From contig CAKSIG010000002.1 of NCBI GenBank assembly GCA_934463035.1, positions 1 to 64,000 on the forward strand: a stretch of 64,000 nucleotides of DNA, in the 5' to 3' direction. Shown piece by piece: positions 35,569 to 43,410 of the stretch (position 1 is the stretch's first letter; every line of letters starts with the position of its first letter). The translations under genes were made by a program, and so were the position numbers. The stretch comes from an uncultured Eubacteriales bacterium (GTDB lineage: Bacteria; Bacillota; Clostridia; Oscillospirales; Acutalibacteraceae). Below the pieces are notes generated by a model. That model was not told where the DNA came from. It saw nothing but the letters and a program-made list of their open reading frames with translations, and searched no databases.

Positions 35569-36117
35569 TTGGTTTATGTGTTTTTAGCTGACGGATTTGA
35601 GGAATGTGAGGCTCTCGCTCCCGTTGATATTCTAAGGCGCGGCGGTATAGAGGTAACCACCGTCGGAGTCGGTTCAAGGAGCATTACGGGCGCTCACGGA
35701 ATTACCGTGATGTGCGACTGCGATACAGGCAGTATTCCGCAGTGCGATATAACCGCCGTCGTATTGCCGGGCGGTATGCCGGGCACGCTTAATCTTGAAA
35801 AGAATGAAACCGTTATTGAATATGTGAAAACGGCGGCAAAGGAAAACCGTATAATAGGCGCTATATGCGCGGCGCCCTCTATTCTCGGGCATATCGGATT
35901 ATTAAACGGCAGGAAAGCCACCTGTTTCAGCGGTTTTGAAAAGGACCTTACAGGAGCCGAGGTTGACAGTTCGCTCCCCGTTGTGACCGACGGGAACATT
36001 ATCACCGCATACGGCGCGGGCGCGGCTTTTGATTTCGGTTTTGAACTGCTTGCGCTGATAACGAACGACCGCAAAAAATCAGAAGAATTAATGCGGTCAA
36101 TGCGTTACAAAAATTAA
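35569..36117 (+). CDS. DJ-1/PfpI family protein
   Basis: Cytosolic class I amidotransferase-fold protein of 182 residues. The nucleophile cysteine is C100 in GAIC-AAP, and E14 in GFEECEA is the glutamate that lowers its pKa. Matches the DJ-1/YajL branch, whose members have been linked to glyoxalase, deglycase or chaperone activity; the specific activity cannot be read from sequence. Start is TTG 35569 behind ACGGAGG. Confidence 0.9.
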   Translation: MVYVFLADGFEECEALAPVDILRRGGIEVTTVGVGSRSITGAHGITVMCDCDTGSIPQCDITAVVLPGGMPGTLNLEKNETVIEYVKTAAKENRIIGAICAAPSILGHIGLLNGRKATCFSGFEKDLTGAEVDSSLPVVTDGNIITAYGAGAAFDFGFELLALITNDRKKSEELMRSMRYKN

Positions 36118-36137
36118 TTATTTTTCGGAGAAACAAG

Positions 36138-37319
36138 ATGGAAAACGAAAAGGAAAATCTTAACAACGAAAACACTTCGCAGAATGAAGAAGGATTTATA
36201 ATAGGAAAAGATTTTGTGGTGGGTGAAGACACCGAAACAAATGAAATTCCCGAAAGAACTCCCCGCGGCAGGCACAGCCGCAAAGGCCGCAATATCGTAA
36301 AAAACACGATTTGGATACTTTCTATAATAATAGTTTCCGTCGGTATTGCTTTCGGCATAATATTTGCGGGCGCAGACTATATGGGAATAGGCTTCGGCAG
36401 AGGTGAAAACTGCGTTATAGAAATAGAGCGCGGGTCTTCCGCAAAGCAGATAACCGAAAAACTGCAAGAATGCGGCGCCGTTAAGTTCCCGCTTTTATTC
36501 AGGGTCTACGCCAAGGCGAAGCATTATGACAGTCAGTTTAAATACGGCGTATACAACTTTAACAACGAAGCGGGATATGACGCGCTTGCGCAAATGCTTA
36601 TTGAAGAAGGCGCTGTTTCCGAAAACGTTACGGTTACCATACCCGAAATGTCAACGGTTGACGAAATAGCCGATATTCTTGAAAAGGCGGGGGTATGCAC
36701 CAAAACCGACTTTATTGACGTTGTTCAAAACGGGAAATTTGATTATGATTTCATAAAAGACATACCGAGCGATACGGTGTATTACCGCCTTGAAGGCTAT
36801 CTGTTCCCCGACACATATAATTTTTATTGTTATGAGTCAAAGGAATGTGCTTATCTTGCCGTTGAAAAAATGCTCGGCGAATTAAACAGTCACCTTACAA
36901 GCGATATGCTTACTAAAATTAAAAACGGGAAATACAGCCTGCACGAGGTTATGACTATGGCGTCCATAGTAGAGCTTGAAGCGGGTGGCGAGCCGAGTGA
37001 AATGAAAAACGTATCGGCGGTATTTTATAACCGCCTTGCAAGCCCCGATTTTTCAAAACTCGAATCCTCACCTACACAGAAATATCCCTACGGCAACGGT
37101 AAATATGACACCTATAAATGTTTGGGTCTGCCGCCCGGACCGCTTTGCTCTCCGAGCGCGAACTCGATTGCCGCCGCCGTATCCCCCACCGAGAATTTTG
37201 AATACTATTACTTTGTTACCGACGCAAAGATGAAGTTTTACTACAACAAGACTCTTGCGCAGCACAATTCTACCATAGCAAAGCTCAAAAAGGAGAATAA
37301 CTGGATTGGCGACAACTAA
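36138..37319 (+). CDS. mltG: Endolytic murein transglycosylase MltG
   Basis: Membrane-bound lytic transglycosylase that releases nascent glycan strands. A cytoplasmic acidic N-terminus (1-55), one membrane segment (about 56-78), a LysM-like domain, and the YceG catalytic domain with the glutamate in ASIVELEAGG (about 275-284) and YPYGN...LPPGPLCSPS near the end. 393 residues. Stop overlaps the U32 peptidase gene by 14 bases. Confidence 0.95.
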   Translation: MENEKENLNNENTSQNEEGFIIGKDFVVGEDTETNEIPERTPRGRHSRKGRNIVKNTIWILSIIIVSVGIAFGIIFAGADYMGIGFGRGENCVIEIERGSSAKQITEKLQECGAVKFPLLFRVYAKAKHYDSQFKYGVYNFNNEAGYDALAQMLIEEGAVSENVTVTIPEMSTVDEIADILEKAGVCTKTDFIDVVQNGKFDYDFIKDIPSDTVYYRLEGYLFPDTYNFYCYESKECAYLAVEKMLGELNSHLTSDMLTKIKNGKYSLHEVMTMASIVELEAGGEPSEMKNVSAVFYNRLASPDFSKLESSPTQKYPYGNGKYDTYKCLGLPPGPLCSPSANSIAAAVSPTENFEYYYFVTDAKMKFYYNKTLAQHNSTIAKLKKENNWIGDN

Positions 37320-38535
37320 TTATAAAATACCCGAACTTTTATGCCCCGCGGGCGATCTTACACGCCTTAAAGCCGCGGTTGACTTCGGTGCGGACGCTGT
37401 GTATCTTGCGGGCGAGGAATTCGGAATGAGAACAGCCGCCGCCAACTTTTGCGAAACCGACCTTGAAAAGGGAATTAAATATGCGCACGAAAACGGCGTA
37501 AAGGTTCACGTTACCTGCAATACCCTGCCCCACAACGAGGAACTGCCGCGACTGCCTGCCTTTCTTGAAACCGTCAACGGTTTGGGCGCCGACGCAATAA
37601 TCGCCGCCGACCTCGGCACGATGAGAATGGTTAAAAAATATGCGCCAGATTGTGAGCTGCACGCTTCGGTACAGTCTGGAATAGTGAATTACGAGACCGC
37701 GAATTTCCTTTACGATATGGGCGCAAAGCGTGTGGTTTTGGCGCGCGAGCTTTCCCTCAGCGAAATTGCGGAAATAAGGGCAAAAACGCCCTCCGACCTT
37801 GAAATCGAAGCCTTTGCGCACGGCGCTATGTGCGTGTCGTTCTCAGCAAGATGTCTGCTTTCAAGCTATATGACAGGGCGCGATTCAAACAGGGGCGACT
37901 GCGCCCAACCCTGCCGTTGGAGCTATTCGCTTATGGAAGAAAAGCGACCCGGTCAGTACTTCAATATCACCGAGGACAGTAAGGGTACATATATTCTCAA
38001 CGCCAACGACCTGTGTATGGCTCCCTATTTGGGCAAAATGGCGGAAAGCGGTATAGACAGCATTAAAATTGAGGGCCGTGCAAAATCCCACTACTATGTA
38101 GCGGTAACAACCAACGCCTATCGCGGCGCGCTTGACAGCCTTGCTGATTCTGACGGCAGCTGGTCGGCGCCCGATTGGGTAAATGAAGAACTGAACAAAA
38201 TCAGCCACCGCACCTATTCCACGGGTTTCTTTTTCGGCAAGCCGCAGAACTCGCAGACCTATGAAAATGCAGGCTACATAAGGGATTATTCCGTGGCGGC
38301 TATTGTTACGGGTTACAAAGACGGAAAGCTAAGAGCGATATTGAAAAACAAATTTTCAAAAGGCACCGCATTCGACTGTCTTGAAGCGGGAAGTCCCCCG
38401 TTTGAGGTTAAAGCCGATGAATTGTTCGACGCTGATATGAATCCGATCGACGTTGCGCCGCACCCGATGATGGAGCTTTATATTCCGTTTGAAAGACCTA
38501 TTAAAAACGGCTCTATGCTCAGAATGAAAGCCTAA
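37306..38535 (+). CDS. U32 family protein (YegQ/TrhP-like)
   Basis: Peptidase U32 family protein of 409 residues. Family signatures: ELLCPAGDLTRLKAAVDFGADAVYLAG (cited in part), the cysteine cluster GDCAQPCRW near 200, and SIKIEGRAKSHYYVA. Relatives of this kind act in prephenate-dependent tRNA uridine 5-hydroxylation rather than as proteases, and an iron-sulfur site on the cysteines is expected. The C-terminal beta-barrel domain is present. Start is TTG 37306 behind AAAGGAG, inside the end of mltG. Confidence 0.88.
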   Translation: MATTNYKIPELLCPAGDLTRLKAAVDFGADAVYLAGEEFGMRTAAANFCETDLEKGIKYAHENGVKVHVTCNTLPHNEELPRLPAFLETVNGLGADAIIAADLGTMRMVKKYAPDCELHASVQSGIVNYETANFLYDMGAKRVVLARELSLSEIAEIRAKTPSDLEIEAFAHGAMCVSFSARCLLSSYMTGRDSNRGDCAQPCRWSYSLMEEKRPGQYFNITEDSKGTYILNANDLCMAPYLGKMAESGIDSIKIEGRAKSHYYVAVTTNAYRGALDSLADSDGSWSAPDWVNEELNKISHRTYSTGFFFGKPQNSQTYENAGYIRDYSVAAIVTGYKDGKLRAILKNKFSKGTAFDCLEAGSPPFEVKADELFDADMNPIDVAPHPMMELYIPFERPIKNGSMLRMKA

Positions 38536-38563
38536 GCACCGCAAACAACCGTAATAATTTATA

Positions 38564-38593
38564 AAAAAACCGTTTCAATTGAAACGGTTTTTT
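38564..38593. terminator. Bidirectional terminator between U32 gene and pdp
   Basis: Perfect 30-base palindrome: 13-base arms AAAAAACCGTTTC / GAAACGGTTTTTT with loop AATT, giving a T tract in both directions between two convergent genes. Confidence 0.93.
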
Positions 38594-38596
38594 GTC

Positions 38597-39895
38597 TTAA
38601 TATATAGCTTTATAAATAACGGGTCTTTTTTCGGGCTTTTCATTCCCGAACGAATATGCGGTTTTAAGCATTTCAGCCGCCTCCGCCGTGCGCTCCTCAG
38701 CGCCGTAAACAGTTGCAAGAAGTTCGCCTTTCTCAACACGGTCGCCGTATTTTTTATTAAGAACTATTCCTGCCGAATTATCTATAACATCGTCCTTGGT
38801 TTCTCTGCCTGCACCGCTTAATTGCGCCGCCTTGCCGACCGTCTCACAATTCATTGAAGTTACAAATCCGCTGTTTTCGGAATATATCGGAACGGCGGTC
38901 TGTGCTTTTTTAAACTGCGCCTTGCCCGTAATAAGGTCGGCATTACCGCTTTGCGATTTAACAGCGGCACAAAGACGGTTTAAGGCAGAACCGTCGTCAA
39001 TCACACGTCTGACTTCGCTTTCATAAGCCGACGGATACTTACCGAAGCACAGCGCAGTCATAAACTCGGAAAGTTTAAAACAGATTTCTTTTAAATCATC
39101 GGGGCCGCCGCCTTTTAACACCTCGACAGCCTCCTCAACTTCAAGGCTGTTGCCGATATTATAGCCAAGCGGAGTGTTCATATCGGTTATAAGCGCCGCC
39201 ATATTGCGGTCCGCGTTCTTCCCTATCTTTATCATTTCTCTCGCAAGTATTTCAGCGTCCTCGGGAGTTTTCATAAACGCGCCGCTCCCGCACTTTACGT
39301 CAAGAACTATATTCTTTGCACCCGACGCAAGTTTTTTGCTCATAATACTTGCCGCGATAAGCGGTATGCTTTCCACCGTTGCGGTAACGTCCCTCAAAGC
39401 GTATATCTTTTTATCGGCAGGCACAAGATTGCCGCTTTGTCCCGCCAAACACAGACCGTTTAACGCCGCGTTTTTTAGAAATTCCTCGGCGGTGACCGAA
39501 GTTCTGTAACCGTCTATTGATTCCAGCTTATCGACCGTACCGCCCGTAAATCCCAGACCTCTGCCCGACATTTTGGCAACGGTACAGCCGAGCGCCGCCG
39601 CTACCGGTGCCACCACCAATGTTGTCTTATCGCCGACGCCGCCCGTGCTGTGCTTATCAACCGTTTTATCGCCGAGTGGCGACAGATCCGCCATATCGCC
39701 GCTTTTAGCCATTTCAAGGGTCAGGGTAAGCGTTTCGCGCTCGTTAAGACCGTTAATACATATAGCCATAAGCAACGCCGAAATTTGATAATCGGGTATA
39801 CTGCCGCCGACAACGCCGTTCACAAAATAGGCTATTTCTTTGTCGCTTAATTCCTTGCAATAGCGCTTTTTTGATATTATATCAGTCATTCTCAT
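38597..39895 (-). CDS. pdp: Pyrimidine-nucleoside phosphorylase
   Basis: Phosphorolysis of uridine and thymidine/deoxyuridine in pyrimidine salvage. The 432-residue protein shows KHSTGGVGDKTTLV (phosphate-binding loop) and KMSGRGLGFTGGTVDKLE, the thymidine/pyrimidine phosphorylase signature. ATG overlaps the cdd stop as ATGA, so the two are translated together; deamination by Cdd feeds uridine to this enzyme. Confidence 0.95.
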   Translation of the reverse strand: MRMTDIISKKRYCKELSDKEIAYFVNGVVGGSIPDYQISALLMAICINGLNERETLTLTLEMAKSGDMADLSPLGDKTVDKHSTGGVGDKTTLVVAPVAAALGCTVAKMSGRGLGFTGGTVDKLESIDGYRTSVTAEEFLKNAALNGLCLAGQSGNLVPADKKIYALRDVTATVESIPLIAASIMSKKLASGAKNIVLDVKCGSGAFMKTPEDAEILAREMIKIGKNADRNMAALITDMNTPLGYNIGNSLEVEEAVEVLKGGGPDDLKEICFKLSEFMTALCFGKYPSAYESEVRRVIDDGSALNRLCAAVKSQSGNADLITGKAQFKKAQTAVPIYSENSGFVTSMNCETVGKAAQLSGAGRETKDDVIDNSAGIVLNKKYGDRVEKGELLATVYGAEERTAEAAEMLKTAYSFGNEKPEKRPVIYKAIY

Positions 39896-40293
39896 AATTC
39901 TTTCACCGTAAACCCGTAGGGAAGTAAGTCGGACAGCGTAAAAATTTTTTCTTCTTTGCCGTCAAACAGTATTATTTTAAAACCGTCCTTGCAAAATTCC
40001 CTCAAAACCTGACGGCATATACCGCACGGAGGGCAATAATCGGTAATCTGTCCGTTTTTTCCGCCTACAATAGCTATTGCTTCAAAATCGCGTTTCCCGG
40101 ACGACACGGCGTTAAAAACCGCGGTGCGCTCGGCGCAGTTGCCCGCGGGATACGATGCGTTTTCCACGTTACAGCCCGTATAAACACTGCCGTCACAGCA
40201 TAACAGCGCCGCACCGACCGAAAATTCGGAATAAGGAGAATAAGAAAACTCCAACGCCTTCTCAGCCTCTTTCACAAGCATTTTGTAATCCAT
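39892..40293 (-). CDS. cdd: Cytidine deaminase
   Basis: Zinc enzyme converting (deoxy)cytidine to (deoxy)uridine. NCAERTAVF carries one zinc cysteine and the catalytic glutamate; PPCGICRQVL carries the other two cysteines. 133 residues is the homotetramer type. Own promoter; overlaps pdp downstream. Confidence 0.96.
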   Translation of the reverse strand: MDYKMLVKEAEKALEFSYSPYSEFSVGAALLCCDGSVYTGCNVENASYPAGNCAERTAVFNAVSSGKRDFEAIAIVGGKNGQITDYCPPCGICRQVLREFCKDGFKIILFDGKEEKIFTLSDLLPYGFTVKEL

Positions 40294-40325
40294 AAAACAA
40301 TCACCGTCACAGTAATACTACAATT

Positions 40326-40354
40326 ATTTTATCCCGTAACTGCGGAAAAGTCAA
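40326..40354 (-). promoter_or_regulatory. Promoter of cdd-pdp
   Basis: Minus strand: -35 TTGACT (40349-40354), 17-bp spacer, -10 TAAAAT (40326-40331). The -35 box lies inside the last codons of the histidine kinase gene. Confidence 0.75.
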
Positions 40355-42033
40355 TTTTCAGGTTTTTTAACTATCGGCATAACCATATCGCAACGGGTTC
40401 CGCCTTTTTTGCCCGCCGAAAGTTTTAGCCCGTAGTTTTCGCCGTAAAGCAGATGCAGTCTGCCGTTTATATTGCGCAAGCCTATATGCTTTGACGATGA
40501 AACCGATATTGCGTTTATGCGGTTGTTTATTTCGGTAAGCTGTTCCTTAGTAAGTCCCAATCCGTTGTCCTCCACGGAAATCTGCATATCGGTGCCGCAC
40601 CGCTTTGCGGATATTTCTATTTTTGAATTTTCATCAATATTCTGCAAAAATCCGTGGGTAACGGCGTTTTCTATAAGCGGTTGCAACGAAAGCCGCGGCA
40701 CGTACGCATTATGCAATTCTCCGTCTATATCCCAAACAACGCGTACCTCGGCGCAGCAGCGCATCTTTACAAGCTCCAAGTATTTCTTGGTTATATTTAT
40801 TTCATCAATGAGCGGAACGGTTATAATATTTATATCCATACTGTATGAAAATATATTTGAAAGATTTACAAGGCTTTTGCTTATATCGTTGTCTACGCCC
40901 AAAACCTCTGCCGCACGCCAATTTATAGAATCTATTGTATTAAACAGGAAATGGGGGTTTATTTGAAGCTGTAAAGCGGTGACCTGCGCAGTACGCAGAT
41001 TTTCAACCTTGCTCCCCAGCTCGCTTTGCAAACCCGCCAATTTTTCCGAAAAGCCTATAAGCCCGTGTTCCAGAAATTCAACGTCACTCGAAAAATCTGA
41101 GCGTTTAACTATATTTGCTTCTTCTATTTTCTGCGCAAGCACGCGCATTTGTTCGTTCATTCGGTGCATAATAAGCGCGAATACCACACCGAACGCCGAC
41201 ATCAGGACGGCGCAATAGACAGCCGCCTTTATTGTCTGGTTTGTGATTACCGACATATATCCTGCCTTTGGGGACAAAAAGACGATTGACAGTCCCGTTT
41301 CTGACAGTTTTTTTGAAGTTACATAGTAACTGTTATTTTCAAATTTATAAGTTTTAAAATCGGAATAGCTTTTATCCCAATTCTCGCCTAAAAGGTTTGA
41401 AAGGTTGAGACCTATGCAGGTTCTGTCTGAAAAGGCAAGAACCGTGCCGTCGTTGGTTATGAGCATAACGTCCTTGCCGTAGGACGCGGTGTTGGGGTAT
41501 ATTTCTCTTAAACACTCAATCAGATTAATTTTTATTACCGTATCGTTCAACGAGCCGCCGCACCGTATATACAGCTTCCGCGACCAATTATCCGAACCGT
41601 TTATATAGAAGTTGCAGGAATTGTATTTTCCTATGCTCTCGCTCGGAATTTCGTCAAAAAGCGAACTGTTTGAACCGAACGTGCTGACCCCGTTCGACAT
41701 ACAGACGTCCTCAACGCCTCCGTATGTTACGGTGAACAGATTGATAAGGCTATGAATTTGGTTAGTATTTTCAGGCGTGGCGTTTGACATCGGAAGTAAA
41801 ATGTTGTTTGAATTATAATTCGCACCCGCTGTTATGTTTTTGAAATAGTATTCAAACTTAACCTTTACCTGCTGCGACTGATAGTCCTCTGTTACTTCCA
41901 TTTCATTTTTCATATGATTGTAGTTAATGGCATACAGCAGAAAAAATACGCATAACGCCAAAACAAAAAAGGAAAGCCTGACAAAAAGCTCCCTTTTCCT
42001 GAAAAATACAGAATTAATCTTTCGCGGAGCCAT
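40351..42033 (-). CDS. YesM/LytS-type sensor histidine kinase
   Basis: Membrane sensor of 560 residues. Membrane segment at about 15-37, an extracellular sensory region (about 40-265, Cache-like by size and position), a second membrane segment (about 272-295), HAMP-like linker, then the His_kinase domain with the phospho-acceptor in INPHFLFNTID (about 358-368) and an ATPase domain with ENAVTHGF and VEDNGLGL. Its start overlaps the regulator stop (TGATG). The pair lies downstream of a sugar-binding and transport gene set and very likely responds to that substrate. Confidence 0.95.
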   Translation of the reverse strand: MAPRKINSVFFRKRELFVRLSFFVLALCVFFLLYAINYNHMKNEMEVTEDYQSQQVKVKFEYYFKNITAGANYNSNNILLPMSNATPENTNQIHSLINLFTVTYGGVEDVCMSNGVSTFGSNSSLFDEIPSESIGKYNSCNFYINGSDNWSRKLYIRCGGSLNDTVIKINLIECLREIYPNTASYGKDVMLITNDGTVLAFSDRTCIGLNLSNLLGENWDKSYSDFKTYKFENNSYYVTSKKLSETGLSIVFLSPKAGYMSVITNQTIKAAVYCAVLMSAFGVVFALIMHRMNEQMRVLAQKIEEANIVKRSDFSSDVEFLEHGLIGFSEKLAGLQSELGSKVENLRTAQVTALQLQINPHFLFNTIDSINWRAAEVLGVDNDISKSLVNLSNIFSYSMDINIITVPLIDEINITKKYLELVKMRCCAEVRVVWDIDGELHNAYVPRLSLQPLIENAVTHGFLQNIDENSKIEISAKRCGTDMQISVEDNGLGLTKEQLTEINNRINAISVSSSKHIGLRNINGRLHLLYGENYGLKLSAGKKGGTRCDMVMPIVKKPEN

Positions 42034-43340
42034 CAGTCTTTCCTCCTTTGCATATAAAGGTATTGATTCGGAAGCAGTCCCGTCACCTTTTTAAAGTTGG
42101 TACGGAAATTTTTGTTTGAATCATATCCTACTTCCCTTGCAATATCATTAAGCGATTTGTTTGTTGTATCTATTAAATGCATTGCGGTTTGTATCCTGAC
42201 ATCGGTGAGAAACTTTATAAAAAGCGTACCCGTAACCTGTTTAAAGGTCTTGCTTAAATATCCGCTTGAAACCGAGAATTGTTCCGCCGCAAGATTTAAC
42301 GACATATCATAGCTGAAATTGTTTTTTACAAACTGCATAACGTTTTCAACAAGCCTTTGCTTATCCGAAAACGACGCCAATATTATATCTTCAAGTCTTT
42401 TTATAAACTCGCAAGGGTCGTTTGAACCGTTCGCGTCAGGCAGTTCCTTGTAAGAAAGTTCAAATTCCTTTCTCATTAAATCGGAAATTATCTTTGAAGC
42501 CGCATTATAGTCCTCGTTCAAATAACCGATAAGTTCATTTATTGAAGCATTTTTTGCCTCGTGATTAAGCGCCCGTATATTAGCGGCAAAGTTTTCTGCC
42601 GCAACGGCAACGCGCCTGCAAAACAGACAACTGCTTATACTGCCGTAAACGTTGGTAATTTCATAGCCGCTGTCAGGTTCAATGCCGTCAGGCATAGCGA
42701 AATATACCGATTTATCTTCCCCTTTGTCAACAAGGAAAGCGTATGTGCCGTTGCCGAAATCAATTATATCGTCATCGCTGTCGGACAGGAACTCCGTAAT
42801 TGTAAAATCCCCGTCGTCCTTTCGCATAAAGACGTCAAGCAGAGTTGAAAAGCCGTAGAGGTCGTTTGAATCGTACAACAGCTTTGCAACGTTAAGACAA
42901 CTGTTGACAGCAAGCCTTTTATTTTTTTCAAAACGGTTTTTATTTGCCTGTTGTGATATTAGATGTTCCCGCACTTCGTCAATTGTCTGTATAAGCTCCT
43001 GAAAAACGACAGGCTTGCAGATAAATTTGAACACGTGGCTTTGAATTGCCCTTTTTGCATAATCAAATTCCCTGTATCCGCTTATTATTATAACACTTAT
43101 AGGCAGGTTTTGTCTATACACATAATCAGCAATATCAAGCCCCGATACGTAGGGCATTTGAATATCCAAAATTGCCGCGTCAATACCCTCGGGATTGTTC
43201 TTTATATACTCGAAAGCAGATTGACCGTCAGGAAATATTTCAAGAATATTTACATAGGGAAGATTCTCTTTTATTACAGCCTTCAAGCCCTGCCGTATTG
43301 ATGGAGTATCATCAGCTATTATTATGTTAAGATCAGCCAT
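42033..43340 (-). CDS. YesN-type response regulator with AraC output domain
   Basis: Receiver domain (1-125: IIIADD acidic pair, phospho-acceptor D in AAILDIQMP near 57, conserved K in CKPV) joined by a long middle region to a C-terminal AraC double helix-turn-helix (about 335-435: SLNLAAEQFSVSSGYLSKTF and SLNDIAREVGYDSNKNF). 435 residues from ATG 43340, chosen for the GGAGAG at good spacing; the frame runs 17 codons further upstream into a hairpin. No promoter is visible directly upstream, so it may be read through from the operon it controls. Confidence 0.95.
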   Translation of the reverse strand: MADLNIIIADDTPSIRQGLKAVIKENLPYVNILEIFPDGQSAFEYIKNNPEGIDAAILDIQMPYVSGLDIADYVYRQNLPISVIIISGYREFDYAKRAIQSHVFKFICKPVVFQELIQTIDEVREHLISQQANKNRFEKNKRLAVNSCLNVAKLLYDSNDLYGFSTLLDVFMRKDDGDFTITEFLSDSDDDIIDFGNGTYAFLVDKGEDKSVYFAMPDGIEPDSGYEITNVYGSISSCLFCRRVAVAAENFAANIRALNHEAKNASINELIGYLNEDYNAASKIISDLMRKEFELSYKELPDANGSNDPCEFIKRLEDIILASFSDKQRLVENVMQFVKNNFSYDMSLNLAAEQFSVSSGYLSKTFKQVTGTLFIKFLTDVRIQTAMHLIDTTNKSLNDIAREVGYDSNKNFRTNFKKVTGLLPNQYLYMQRRKD

Positions 43341-43368
43341 TAAAATCTCTCCTGACTTCCGTTTTTCC

Positions 43369-43401
43369 GAGGGGGCTGTTGCATTTAGCAATAGCCCCCT
43401 C
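43369..43401. terminator. GC-rich hairpin between the dockerin gene and the response regulator
   Basis: Stem GAGGGGGCT.TTGC / GCAA.AGCCCCCTC. The T tract is on the plus-strand side; on the minus strand, the direction of the flanking genes, GGAAAAACGG follows. It could act as a partial terminator or attenuator limiting read-through into the regulator genes. Confidence 0.5.
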
Positions 43402-43410
43402 TTTTCCGAA

